A DNA stretch of 27,100 nucleotides from Prevotellaceae bacterium UBA2448 (GTDB taxonomy: Bacteria; Bacteroidota; Bacteroidia; Bacteroidales; Bacteroidaceae): assembly GCA_002342585.1 (NCBI GenBank), contig DDQG01000040.1, positions 482 to 27,581 of the forward strand. The letters run 5' to 3'. The position numbers were made by a program, and so were the translations under genes. Under the pieces are notes generated by a model. It was not told where the DNA came from. It searched no databases and worked only from the letters and a program-made list of their open reading frames with translations. Shown piece by piece: positions 14,229 through 22,586 of the stretch; the first letter of the stretch is position 1; every line of letters begins with the position of its first letter.

Positions 14229-15005
14229 ATGAAAATACTGATACTGGGAGCAGGCAAGATGGGGTCATTCTTCACCGACTTGCTATCGTTTGACCATGAA
14301 GTTGCTGTGTATGACATAGATCCCAAGAAATTACGATTCATGTACAACACACAGAGATTTACGAAGATGGAGGAGATTGAAGACTTCCGTCCAGACCTAG
14401 TAATCAATGCTGTTAGCTTGAAATACACCCTAGAAGTGTTCCGTCAAGTAATGCCTTACTTGCCAAAAGAATACTGTATACTAAGTGATATTTCATCAGT
14501 AAAGACTGGATTTAAAGAATTCTATGAGGAAAGCGGATTCCACTATGTATCGACACATCCTATGTTCGGACCTACATTTGCGAACCTAGGAAAACTAACA
14601 TCGGAGAACGCTATCATCATCAATGAAGGAGACTTCATGGGCAGGTGTTTCTTCAAGGAACTGTACTCAAGACTGGGACTTAACATCTGCGAGTACACTT
14701 TCGAGGAACATGATAAAACAATGGCATATTCGCTGAGCATTCCATTTATCTCAACGTTTGCATTTGCAGCTGTTATGAAACACCAAGATGCTCCGGGAAC
14801 AACTTTCAAACGACACGAAAAAATTGCACGAGGAGTGCTGAGTGAAGATGATACTTTGTTGAGAGAAATCTTGTTCAACCCATATACCAAAGGACAAGTG
14901 GAACAGATTCGCGAAGAGATGAAAGAGTTGATTGCTATTATCGACACGAAAGACGAGGAACGCATGCAACGATTCCTTACAAAGATTCGAAATAACATAA
15001 AATAG
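14229..15005 (+). CDS. tyrA: Prephenate dehydrogenase
   Basis: A 258-residue dehydrogenase that would oxidatively decarboxylate prephenate to 4-hydroxyphenylpyruvate for Tyr synthesis. The N-terminal Rossmann motif is LILGAGKMGSFF (GxGxMG, 7-12), followed by an acidic residue, VYDID, at the end of the second strand, which favours NAD over NADP. SDISSVK and THPMFGPT are family motifs, the latter holding the catalytic His. The protein lacks a C-terminal ACT domain. Last gene of the operon, 13 bp after the DAHP synthase-mutase gene, followed by a terminator. Confidence 0.93.
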   Translation: MKILILGAGKMGSFFTDLLSFDHEVAVYDIDPKKLRFMYNTQRFTKMEEIEDFRPDLVINAVSLKYTLEVFRQVMPYLPKEYCILSDISSVKTGFKEFYEESGFHYVSTHPMFGPTFANLGKLTSENAIIINEGDFMGRCFFKELYSRLGLNICEYTFEEHDKTMAYSLSIPFISTFAFAAVMKHQDAPGTTFKRHEKIARGVLSEDDTLLREILFNPYTKGQVEQIREEMKELIAIIDTKDEERMQRFLTKIRNNIK

Positions 15006-15019
15006 CAATGAGCAAAGAA

Positions 15020-15062
15020 AAGAAGCGCCAGTCAGAGGAGAAAAATCTGATTGGCGCTTCTT
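15020..15062. terminator. 17-bp hairpin terminator between convergent genes
   Basis: 15020-15036 pairs with 15046-15062 over 17 positions, with a single G-U. The core is GAAGCGCC/GGCGCTTC. On the minus strand the stem is followed by a T-rich stretch, so it can serve both tyrA (plus) and the TPR gene (minus). Confidence 0.82.
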
Positions 15063-15075
15063 GATATTAGAATAC

Positions 15076-15321
15076 TCAGTTTTTGAATTGTCCGCTGAGT
15101 TGTTCCTGTAGGTCGGGACGCAGTTCGAGGGCTCGCTTCATATCCTCAGCAGCTCCACGTTTGTCACCATAAGCCATACTAATCTGTCCGCGAATGATGT
15201 ATGCCTCGTAACATTGAGGATCGCTTTGAATAGCTTTTGTAGCCTCGACCGTAGCAGTAATCATATCATTCCTCTGCATTGCTGCTATAGCTGCCTGCAG
15301 ATGTGTGTTTTCATTATTCAT
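15076..15321 (-). CDS. Small tetratricopeptide-repeat protein
   Basis: An 81-residue protein with two TPR-like helix pairs: LQAAIAAMQRNDMITATVEA, then AYIIRGQISMAYGDKRGAAEDMKRALELRP, which follows the TPR consensus closely. I choose the ATG at 15319-15321, overlapping the end of recQ by 8 bp; the frame extends 10 codons further up but only within recQ. The overlap suggests translational coupling with recQ. TPRs mediate protein contacts; the partner is unknown. Too short to be a full TPR domain, so it may act as an oligomer or a small adaptor. Confidence 0.82.
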   Translation of the reverse strand: MNNENTHLQAAIAAMQRNDMITATVEATKAIQSDPQCYEAYIIRGQISMAYGDKRGAAEDMKRALELRPDLQEQLSGQFKN

Positions 15322-17233
15322 GTTTCCAACGGATTGTTTTGTTATTTTCAAATACTATATCTTCACTAAGCAGATTATGAAGCACAGAACGCACTAAAGA
15401 GGGACTGAAAGGAAGAGTGTCTATTTGGTAAAGAGGATGCGATTCTCCATCGGCCAGAAGACTATAGATCGCATCCGCAACCTCTTTCTCCTTGTTGGCC
15501 GCACTACCCTTTCCGCGACGACGCTGAAGACAGACATCGCAATGTCCGCAAGGTTTACTGTCGTCCTGTCCAAAATACTTGAGCAACATCTGACTGCGAC
15601 AAGTGTCGTTACTCTTGACATATTGAACAACATAAGAGATGCGGCGTTCGTAATCGGCACGACGATCAAGATAAACATTTGGCGGCAGGGACACCCGATT
15701 GGTCTCGATACGAGGTTCTAGGAAAGTAATGGTTGGCGAAGCACGATGTGGTATAAAATCGATTATACGAAGAGCTGCCAATTGTTTTAGTGACATATAG
15801 ACATCTGTGGGCGTGAGTCCAGTAAGCTTTGCCAGATGTGACTCTTCAACAGGAACCATCTGTGCAAAGAGTCCAGTATAATTTCGCATGAGCGCAGTTA
15901 GAACCTTATCAAGTTTCTGGTCCTGATTGTACCATGAATAAAGTTCATCCTTGCGAAGCAAAACTTGAACTAAGGATTTGAAATCGTTATCTTCCTCATA
16001 ATCTATATATCCAGCATTACTGAGCAGATGAAGAGCACTATTAACTGTAGCACCAAATAGGCGGAATCGCATAGAGAATTCGACAGGATCAAAGAGAAAT
16101 GTACGTCCTTGAGCCTCGCCCACTCCAATCTGGTAGAAATAGCAGAGGTTTTCGTATATGTTACGAATATATTCAAGAGAAGGATAGCTATTGACAACAC
16201 GATGAGAAAACTGTGCGAGGTCACTTCGATCATAAAGAAGTACTGCATAAGAAGTAAGTCCGTCACGACCTGCACGACCCGCCTCCTGGTAGTATGCCTC
16301 AAGAGTATCAGGAGCTGAATAATGAATTACAACTCTCACGTCGGATTTGTCAATTCCCATACCAAAAGCATTGGTAGCAACGATAACTCGGACACGGTTT
16401 TGAGTCCAGTCATTTTGTCGGCTTTCGCGTTCTGAAGGACTAAGTCCAGCATGATAACTCTCAGCACTGATACCACGTTCACAGAGTTGTTTTGCAACAT
16501 CGCGAGTTAGTTGGCGACTACGAATATAAATAATAGCACTACCTTGCGGAACACCATTCAAAATCTGTACAATTTCATCTATCTTACTCTCTGTCTGACG
16601 AACTACATAAATGAGATTTTTGCGTTCGAAACTCATTCGGAACACATTTCGCTCACGGAATCCCAACTGTTGCTGTATGTCATCCACAACCTCAGGTGTA
16701 GCTGTAGCAGTAAGAGCTAGAATGGGAACATCTTTCTTCTGAATGAGAGAACGAATTTCACGAATTTTCAGATATGAGGGACGAAAGTCATAACCCCATT
16801 GCGATACACAATGAGCTTCATCAACTGCTATCATCGAGATGTTAAACATACGTTGTAACTTCTCGCGGAATAAATCAGTGGTAAGTCGTTCTGGAGAAAG
16901 ATAAAGAAACTTGTAATCTCCCAAAATACAATTGTCAAGAATACGAACTATGTCTTCGTGGGACATCCCAGAATAAATGGCTTCAGCTTTAATTCCCAAA
17001 TCACGAATACGTCGCACTTGATCACGCATGAGAGATATGAGCGGAGTGATGACTAGACACATTCCGTAGCGTGAAATGGCAGGTACCTGAAAACAAATGG
17101 ACTTACCACCACCAGTGGGCATAAGTCCAAGTGTATCACGCCCCTCACCAATGCTTCGGATAATATCTGCCTGTATTCCCCGAAAATCGTCGTATCCCCA
17201 ATTATGTTTCAAAATTGAGCGATAGACTTCCAT
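15314..17233 (-). CDS. recQ: ATP-dependent DNA helicase RecQ
   Basis: A 639-residue 3'-5' helicase. Motif I is TGGGKS (40-45), motif II DEAH (138-141) in VDEAHCVSQWGYDFRPSY with the RecQ-specific aromatic-rich loop, motif III LTATAT, motif V NAFGMGIDKSDVR and motif VI QEAGRAGRDG. The zinc-binding region includes FGQDDSKPCGHCDVC. A winged-helix domain follows (VPVEESHLAKLTGLTP). A typical HRDC domain is not evident; the C-terminal ~65 residues look like a second small helical/winged module (VADAIYSLLADGESHPLYQI). RecQ works in recombination and fork repair; it lies 17 bp after recJ, its classical partner in end resection. Confidence 0.95.
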   Translation of the reverse strand: MEVYRSILKHNWGYDDFRGIQADIIRSIGEGRDTLGLMPTGGGKSICFQVPAISRYGMCLVITPLISLMRDQVRRIRDLGIKAEAIYSGMSHEDIVRILDNCILGDYKFLYLSPERLTTDLFREKLQRMFNISMIAVDEAHCVSQWGYDFRPSYLKIREIRSLIQKKDVPILALTATATPEVVDDIQQQLGFRERNVFRMSFERKNLIYVVRQTESKIDEIVQILNGVPQGSAIIYIRSRQLTRDVAKQLCERGISAESYHAGLSPSERESRQNDWTQNRVRVIVATNAFGMGIDKSDVRVVIHYSAPDTLEAYYQEAGRAGRDGLTSYAVLLYDRSDLAQFSHRVVNSYPSLEYIRNIYENLCYFYQIGVGEAQGRTFLFDPVEFSMRFRLFGATVNSALHLLSNAGYIDYEEDNDFKSLVQVLLRKDELYSWYNQDQKLDKVLTALMRNYTGLFAQMVPVEESHLAKLTGLTPTDVYMSLKQLAALRIIDFIPHRASPTITFLEPRIETNRVSLPPNVYLDRRADYERRISYVVQYVKSNDTCRSQMLLKYFGQDDSKPCGHCDVCLQRRRGKGSAANKEKEVADAIYSLLADGESHPLYQIDTLPFSPSLVRSVLHNLLSEDIVFENNKTIRWKHE

Positions 17234-17250
17234 ATCTATCGGTGCGTGTG

Positions 17251-18972
17251 CTATAAGCTATTAGGCTTTATATCTTCAATCTTCAACTGAACTTCTCCAT
17301 GTCGATGTGTGTTCTCCTCGATAGTATAAACAATATCGAAAGCTTGCTTAGTCTTTATGTAACGAGCCTGACTACTCTGACCAAAAGCAATGCCATTCAT
17401 CACACGATTAGATTTTCCATCAACCAACTCGAGTTTGATGTGTTCCTGATCCTTTCCTACGACCTTGCTGGTGCCATAGTCGTACACTTGACGAGAGCAG
17501 AAAATAGGTTTGGAGTTGTCTGGACCAAAAGGACGCATACGTTTCAGGTCGGATTTGAAACGAGGGGTAATATCGCTAAATGTTAGCACTTCATCAATAT
17601 CGAGCACAGCATTTGTCTGTTCTGGTTCTATATATTGATCCACATAATGCTCAAAACGTTTCATAAATTCAGGAACATTCTCCACCTTCATCGAGAGACC
17701 AGCTGCATAGGTGTGTCCTCCGAAATTCTCAAGTAAATCACTGCAACTCTGTATAGCCTTATATACATCAAACCCACTAACTGAACGAGCTGACCCAGTT
17801 ACCATATCGTCTGTACGTGTGAGTACAACCGCTGGACGGAAATATATTTCTGTAAGACGCGATGCAACGATTCCGATGACACCCTTATACCAGTCTTCGT
17901 TATAAATAACTATAGACTTGCGATTCTTCATCTCTGGATGTGCTTCGACATAATCGCTTGCGTCCTGAGTCATCTGCTTATCCAATTCTCGTCGTTCTTC
18001 ATTATAGAGTTCGAGTAATTCCGCCTGATTATATGCCTTGTCATAATCGTGTTCTATAAGAACTTCAACCGATTCTGCCCCATTCTCCATTCGGCCAGAA
18101 GCGTTAATGCGAGGACCTATACGGAAAACAATATCAGACATGGTGAGTTCTTTATCTTTCAGTCCACACACATCAACAATTGCCTTCAATCCCACACTAG
18201 GATTGTTGTTCAACTGACGGAGACCATGATAGGCAAGAATACGATTCTCACCCATGATAGGCACAATGTCACTGGCTATACTGACAGCCACAAGATCAAG
18301 TAGCGGAATCAGTTTACTAAAGGGGATTCCGTTACTGATGGCGAATGCCTGCATAAACTTAAAACCAACGCCACAACCTGAAAGGTCGAGGTAAGGATAG
18401 GTATTGTTTGGCATCTTTGCATTCAGTATAGCAACTGCTGGTGGCACTACTGAATCAGGTACATGATGGTCACAGATGATGAAATCGATGCCATGTTCCT
18501 TAGCATACTGGATTTCTTCAACTGCCTTGATGCCACAATCCAAAACGATGATTAACTTAACTCCATGTTCTACAGCACGATCTACTCCTTGCTTTGAAAC
18601 ACCATACCCTTCTTCATAACGATTAGGTATATAGTACTCAATATGGGAATAATACTTCTGCAAGAACCTGTACACAAGTGCTACAGCCGTGCAACCATCC
18701 ACATCATAATCTCCATAAATCATAATGCGTTCGCGGTTGCCCATTGCTCTGTTCAGTCTGTCAACAGCCTTGTCCATCTCTGCCATAAGGAATGGATCGT
18801 GAAGGTCGTGAAGCTGCGGACGAAAAAAACGCTGAGCATCTTCAACCGTGGTAATGCCTCGGTTGATAAGCAACCTGCACAACACTGGACTGACTTTGAG
18901 TTCCTCAGCCAGAGCTTTCGCTGCGTCTATTTTTTCTTGTGTCGGAGCTTGGTAGTTCCATTTGTAAGTCAT
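17251..18972 (-). CDS. recJ: Single-stranded-DNA-specific exonuclease RecJ
   Basis: A 573-residue DHH-family 5'-3' exonuclease. Catalytic motifs are DYDVDG (88-93), DCG (145-147) and DHH (168-170), with the RecJ motif SGCGVGFKF further on. The DHHA1 domain holds SARSVSGFDVYKAI and GGHTYAAGLSM. The C-terminal part (DEVLTFSDITPRFKSDLKRM, then RPFGPDNSKPIF) matches the RecJ OB-fold segment that binds ssDNA. Length is typical. It is first in a recJ-recQ-TPR operon, which places nuclease and helicase for single-strand gap and break repair under one control. Confidence 0.96.
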   Translation of the reverse strand: MTYKWNYQAPTQEKIDAAKALAEELKVSPVLCRLLINRGITTVEDAQRFFRPQLHDLHDPFLMAEMDKAVDRLNRAMGNRERIMIYGDYDVDGCTAVALVYRFLQKYYSHIEYYIPNRYEEGYGVSKQGVDRAVEHGVKLIIVLDCGIKAVEEIQYAKEHGIDFIICDHHVPDSVVPPAVAILNAKMPNNTYPYLDLSGCGVGFKFMQAFAISNGIPFSKLIPLLDLVAVSIASDIVPIMGENRILAYHGLRQLNNNPSVGLKAIVDVCGLKDKELTMSDIVFRIGPRINASGRMENGAESVEVLIEHDYDKAYNQAELLELYNEERRELDKQMTQDASDYVEAHPEMKNRKSIVIYNEDWYKGVIGIVASRLTEIYFRPAVVLTRTDDMVTGSARSVSGFDVYKAIQSCSDLLENFGGHTYAAGLSMKVENVPEFMKRFEHYVDQYIEPEQTNAVLDIDEVLTFSDITPRFKSDLKRMRPFGPDNSKPIFCSRQVYDYGTSKVVGKDQEHIKLELVDGKSNRVMNGIAFGQSSQARYIKTKQAFDIVYTIEENTHRHGEVQLKIEDIKPNSL

Positions 18973-19084
18973 TATATATGTTCATTTTTTATTGTCTAAA
19001 TTAAGATGGCTAAAACAAGCCATAAAAGGATTATATTTTTATATCTATACTACACAAATTTCAAATCAACACACATTCAATTTG

Positions 19085-19092
19085 TAAAGGTA
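19085..19092 (-). promoter_or_regulatory. Possible -7 box of the recJ operon
   Basis: TACCTTTA on the minus strand (one mismatch to TAnnTTTG), about 113 bp above the recJ ATG. No good -33 element. The leader would contain a small hairpin (ATGGCT/AGCCAT, 19006-19023). Confidence 0.4.
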
Positions 19093-19141
19093 CGATATAT
19101 TTTCTATCTTCTCACATTTATAAACGTTAATTTCGTTTAAA

Positions 19142-20407
19142 TCAATTTTTCGTCTCTAGTGAGAAACCTATACTTTCTACTGCAGCACGTACTTTTTCTG
19201 TCTCAATATCAGCACCGGAGATATTCATACGTCCACTTTGTAAATCAACAGTCACACTTTCTACTCCAGGGATATTGCTGACTACCTTTTCTACATTCGC
19301 CTTACAATGATTACAATTCATTCCTTTTACAATATATTCACAAGCGTCATCAGAACAAGAATCACAACAATCACAATGGTCGTGATGATGGTGGTCGTGT
19401 CCAGTCAGTTTCATACGAACTACATTAAGCAGAAGAATAAGCAAGAGGACTGTGCATGACCACTTGAACCATCCTGCCTCTTCGTGACAACACTCAGAAC
19501 CACCAATAAGATGGGAGGTAAACCACTGACGAGGTAGCAAGTAGTCGATACCGATTCCAAAGGCAATAGAACCCCAAATAATGGCTATAAGATAACAAAT
19601 TAGTGTTTTCTTACCCAAGACTTTATTGATTACGAGAATAGATGCAAAGTTGCAAGCAGGACCAGCCATAAGCAGCATAAGAGCTGCTCCAGGGGTAAGT
19701 CCTTTAGCCATCAAGGCAACAGCAATAGGAATGGAGCCAGTTGCACAAACATACATAGGGATTGAAATACAGAGAACCAGCAACATAGACATAAACGTAT
19801 TATCCTTAAAAATAGCAAAGAACTCGTTTGGGACGAATACTGTAATGAGTCCAGCAACGATGAGTCCAACAACCAGCCATTTGCCTATATCTTCCATCAT
19901 CTCAATAAATCCGAACTTAAGTGCTTCAATCATTTTTTTCAATAATGGCAAACGTTCTCCATTGTGGCAAGTGGAAACAGCTGTTGGTTGAACTGATGGC
20001 TCTACCTCAGCAAACGCATTAACAAAAGCACCACCCATTAGTGCTGTAACAAGGGCTGCTACAGGACGTACTAGGGCAAACGGAAGCCCCATCAAGGAAT
20101 ATGTAGCAAATATACTATCGACCCCTGTTTGGGGAGTAGCTATAAGAAATGAAACAACGGCACCCTTTCCTGCACCCTCACGACGCAAAGACATTGCAGT
20201 AGGAATTACACCACAAGAACAAAGTGGAATAGGAACTCCGAAAATAGCAGCACTTACGACTGAACGGAAAGAATTGCCCGACAAATATTTTGAAAAGAAA
20301 TTATTGGGAATAAATACATGCATCAGTCCTGCTATCAGAAAGCCCAACAGCAAGAATGGTGACATCTCATTTATAAGTTCTATTACTTCATGCATACACT
20401 TATCCAT
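19142..20407 (-). CDS. Cu/Zn efflux permease with fused HMA domain (SO_0444-like)
   Basis: A 421-residue inner-membrane protein. I use the ATG at 20405-20407, since the upstream extension overlaps the promoter. The N-terminal ~315 residues hold about eight to ten hydrophobic segments of the DUF318/permease type, with two related halves: GVPIPLCSCGVIPTA in the first (a Cys-X-Cys within the membrane) and PMYVCATGSIPIAVAL in the second. A His/Cys/Asp-rich linker follows (HDHHHHDHCDCCDSC). The C-terminus is a heavy-metal-associated domain with the metal-binding motif GMNCNHC. This suits the family described as a Cu/Zn efflux transporter. Metal specificity is inferred. The gene is divergent from trpS. 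Confidence 0.85.
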   Translation of the reverse strand: MDKCMHEVIELINEMSPFLLLGFLIAGLMHVFIPNNFFSKYLSGNSFRSVVSAAIFGVPIPLCSCGVIPTAMSLRREGAGKGAVVSFLIATPQTGVDSIFATYSLMGLPFALVRPVAALVTALMGGAFVNAFAEVEPSVQPTAVSTCHNGERLPLLKKMIEALKFGFIEMMEDIGKWLVVGLIVAGLITVFVPNEFFAIFKDNTFMSMLLVLCISIPMYVCATGSIPIAVALMAKGLTPGAALMLLMAGPACNFASILVINKVLGKKTLICYLIAIIWGSIAFGIGIDYLLPRQWFTSHLIGGSECCHEEAGWFKWSCTVLLLILLLNVVRMKLTGHDHHHHDHCDCCDSCSDDACEYIVKGMNCNHCKANVEKVVSNIPGVESVTVDLQSGRMNISGADIETEKVRAAVESIGFSLETKN

Positions 20408-20417
20408 TATTTTTATG

Positions 20418-20446
20418 CGAAGGTACGCAATTTTTTTATACCTTTG
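20418..20446. promoter_or_regulatory. Overlapping divergent promoters of the Cu/Zn permease and trpS
   Basis: TACCTTCG on the minus strand (20418-20425) serves the permease and TACCTTTG on the plus strand (20439-20446) serves trpS. The boxes are 13 bp apart and form a near-palindrome. The -33 element of each would fall close to or inside the other's -7 region, and neither is a clear TTTG. Confidence 0.65.
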
Positions 20447-20471
20447 CACAGTTTTTTGAGAAATAATAAAA

Positions 20472-21464
20472 ATGAAAGAAATAGTACTTAGCGGCATACG
20501 CCCAACTGGAAATCTGCACTTGGGAAATTACTATGGTGCGGTGCAGAACTTTGTCAAGATGCAAGAGGATTACAACTGCTTCTATTTCATAGCTGACTGG
20601 CATTCACTGACAACCCACCCCAAGCCTGAGAATATTCAAAATTCCACAAGAACAATTTTAGCTGAGTATCTGGCATGCGGCATTGACCCGGAGAAGTCAA
20701 CTATCTATATACAAAGCGACGTACCAGAGACTATTGAATTGTATTTGTACTTGAACATGAACTGCTATCTAGGAGAGCTGGAGCGTGTAACTACATTTAA
20801 AGAAAAGGCTCGTAAACAACCAAATAATGTGAATGCGGGTTTGCTCACCTACCCTACACTGATGGCTGCAGACATTCTGCAACATCGAGCAGCAAAGGTT
20901 CCTGTAGGCAAAGACCAGGAGCAGAACATGGAAATGGCACGCAAATGTGCACGACGTTTTAATAATATATACGGTGTAGAATTCTTCCCTGAACCACAGA
21001 ATTTCTATTTTGGCGACCATGCAATTAAGATTCCAGGACTTGACGGAAGTGGAAAGATGGGTAAGTCAGAAGGTAACTGTATTTATTTGTATGAAGATGC
21101 AAAAACAATTGAAAAAAAGGTAAAGAAAGCCGTAACTGATTCAGGACCGACAGAACCAAATCAAGAAAAGCCTGAAGTTATTCAAAATCTATTTACTTTG
21201 ATGGAAATTGCATCAAGTAAAGAGACATATGATTATTTCAACGAGAAGTGGAATGATATGAGCATTAGATATGGCGACCTGAAAAAACAGTTGGCTGAAG
21301 ACATTGTAAATACTTTAGCTCCAATTCGTGAACGCATTCTAGAATATCAGAGCAATCAAGAATTGCTGGATAAGATTGCCAAGCAAGGAGCAGAAAAGGC
21401 TCGCGAGAGTGCTGCTGCAACACTTAAAGAAGTAAGAAAAATTATTGGTTTTAGAGTGTACTAA
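20472..21464 (+). CDS. trpS: Tryptophanyl-tRNA synthetase
   Basis: A 330-residue class Ic synthetase that charges tRNA-Trp. The HIGH-type motif is PTGNLHLGN (11-19) and the KMSKS-type motif is KMGKS (195-199). Family motifs such as ELERVTTFKEK, YPTLMAADIL and VPVGKDQ are present. Length is normal. The ATG at 20472 lies 25 bp after the -7 box. Single gene with a terminator of its own. Confidence 0.97.
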   Translation: MKEIVLSGIRPTGNLHLGNYYGAVQNFVKMQEDYNCFYFIADWHSLTTHPKPENIQNSTRTILAEYLACGIDPEKSTIYIQSDVPETIELYLYLNMNCYLGELERVTTFKEKARKQPNNVNAGLLTYPTLMAADILQHRAAKVPVGKDQEQNMEMARKCARRFNNIYGVEFFPEPQNFYFGDHAIKIPGLDGSGKMGKSEGNCIYLYEDAKTIEKKVKKAVTDSGPTEPNQEKPEVIQNLFTLMEIASSKETYDYFNEKWNDMSIRYGDLKKQLAEDIVNTLAPIRERILEYQSNQELLDKIAKQGAEKARESAAATLKEVRKIIGFRVY

Positions 21465-21508
21465 TTATTAGATTGATATAAACAAACAACTACACAAATA
21501 TAATGATA

Positions 21509-21544
21509 GAGCGAGGAAAACTGGAAATCACCTCGCTCTTTTTT
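21509..21544 (+). terminator. Intrinsic terminator of trpS
   Basis: GAGCGAGG (21509-21516) pairs with CCTCGCTC (21531-21538), followed by six T residues. The last T bases overlap the stop codon of the convergent glycerate kinase gene (21543-21545). Confidence 0.92.
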
Positions 21545-22586
21545 ATTCTTTCATCAGTCGTATACAGCACCGACGAATATTCTCTGTTGCCACATCTGGA
21601 TTCAACAATTGCTCCATAGGTCGGGAGTCCCCATCGTTTATACAATATATTTTATCAAACCCCAAGGCTAACAGCTGGTCAGAATCATGAATCTGACCTG
21701 ACATGAGAATGGTTTTAACTCCATATAATTTAGAACGATGAAGCACGCCTGCTGCCACCTTACCATTAATGGTCTGACAGTCAGAACATCCTTCGCCAGT
21801 TATAACCAAATCGACACCGGATAATTGTGCATCAAAACCACATGAATCTAATACAATATCAATTCCGGAACGAAGTTCAGCCTTTAAATATGTAAGTAAT
21901 GCATAACCGAGTCCACCAGCTGCACCTGTACCAGGCTTCATGGCATCCTCAGGAGAAGCCAACCCACGTTTTTCTGTAATATAGGCAAAAGAGCGCAGAC
22001 GCATATCCAACTGTTTCACCTGCTCTGGCGTAGCTCCTTTTTGCGGAGCAAAAACATAGGCGGCACCAGATGAACCATAAAGCGGATTCGTTACATCGCA
22101 AGCAACTGTTATTTTAGTATCCGCCAACATGTTATCACCTAATGCCTTTAGCATTCCAGCACCTGCATCACATGTTGCAGAACCACCTATTCCCAAAACA
22201 ATTTGTTTTACTCCACGTTTTTGAGCATCTATAAGCAATTCTCCCAAACCATAAGTTGTAGTCAACAAGGGGTTACGTCGATGAGGAGGTACCAAAGTCA
22301 AGCCGCAGGCACTTGCCATCTCAATATATGCAGTACGACTATCTGAAGAAATAGCGTAAGTCGCAGTAACTATCTCCATAAGAGGGTTATGCACAACAAC
22401 CTGTACGGCATGCGCCACTCCAATTGATATAAAGAAATCTACAAGTCCTTCGCCACCATCACTCAAAGGAAAAGAGACAATATCTGCATCAGGATATGCT
22501 GCTAGCAGACCTTCAGTTGCAGCTTTGCAAACATCAGATGCAGAAAGACATCCTTTATAAGAATCGAAAGCAAGACAGATTTTCAC
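21543..22586 (-). CDS. Glycerate kinase (GK1/GlxK-type)
   Basis: A 347-residue kinase of the bacterial GlxK/GarK family, which phosphorylates D-glycerate, usually to 2-phosphoglycerate. Family signatures are the N-terminal CLAFDSYKGCLSA, PLSDGGEGLVDF, VLGIGGSATCDAGAGML, GTGAAGGLGYALL and LVITGEGCSDCQT. The start codon overlaps the stop of the sstT-like transporter gene by ATGA (22583-22586), so the two are translationally coupled. Serine uptake followed by hydroxypyruvate and glycerate would link the pair, but the intermediate enzymes are not encoded here. Confidence 0.93.
   Translation of the reverse strand: MKICLAFDSYKGCLSASDVCKAATEGLLAAYPDADIVSFPLSDGGEGLVDFFISIGVAHAVQVVVHNPLMEIVTATYAISSDSRTAYIEMASACGLTLVPPHRRNPLLTTTYGLGELLIDAQKRGVKQIVLGIGGSATCDAGAGMLKALGDNMLADTKITVACDVTNPLYGSSGAAYVFAPQKGATPEQVKQLDMRLRSFAYITEKRGLASPEDAMKPGTGAAGGLGYALLTYLKAELRSGIDIVLDSCGFDAQLSGVDLVITGEGCSDCQTINGKVAAGVLHRSKLYGVKTILMSGQIHDSDQLLALGFDKIYCINDGDSRPMEQLLNPDVATENIRRCCIRLMKE

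Noticed and set aside
13727..14428. A 233-codon minus-strand frame across the DAHP synthase-mutase/tyrA junction
   Set aside because: Antisense to two clearly functional genes and without family motifs.
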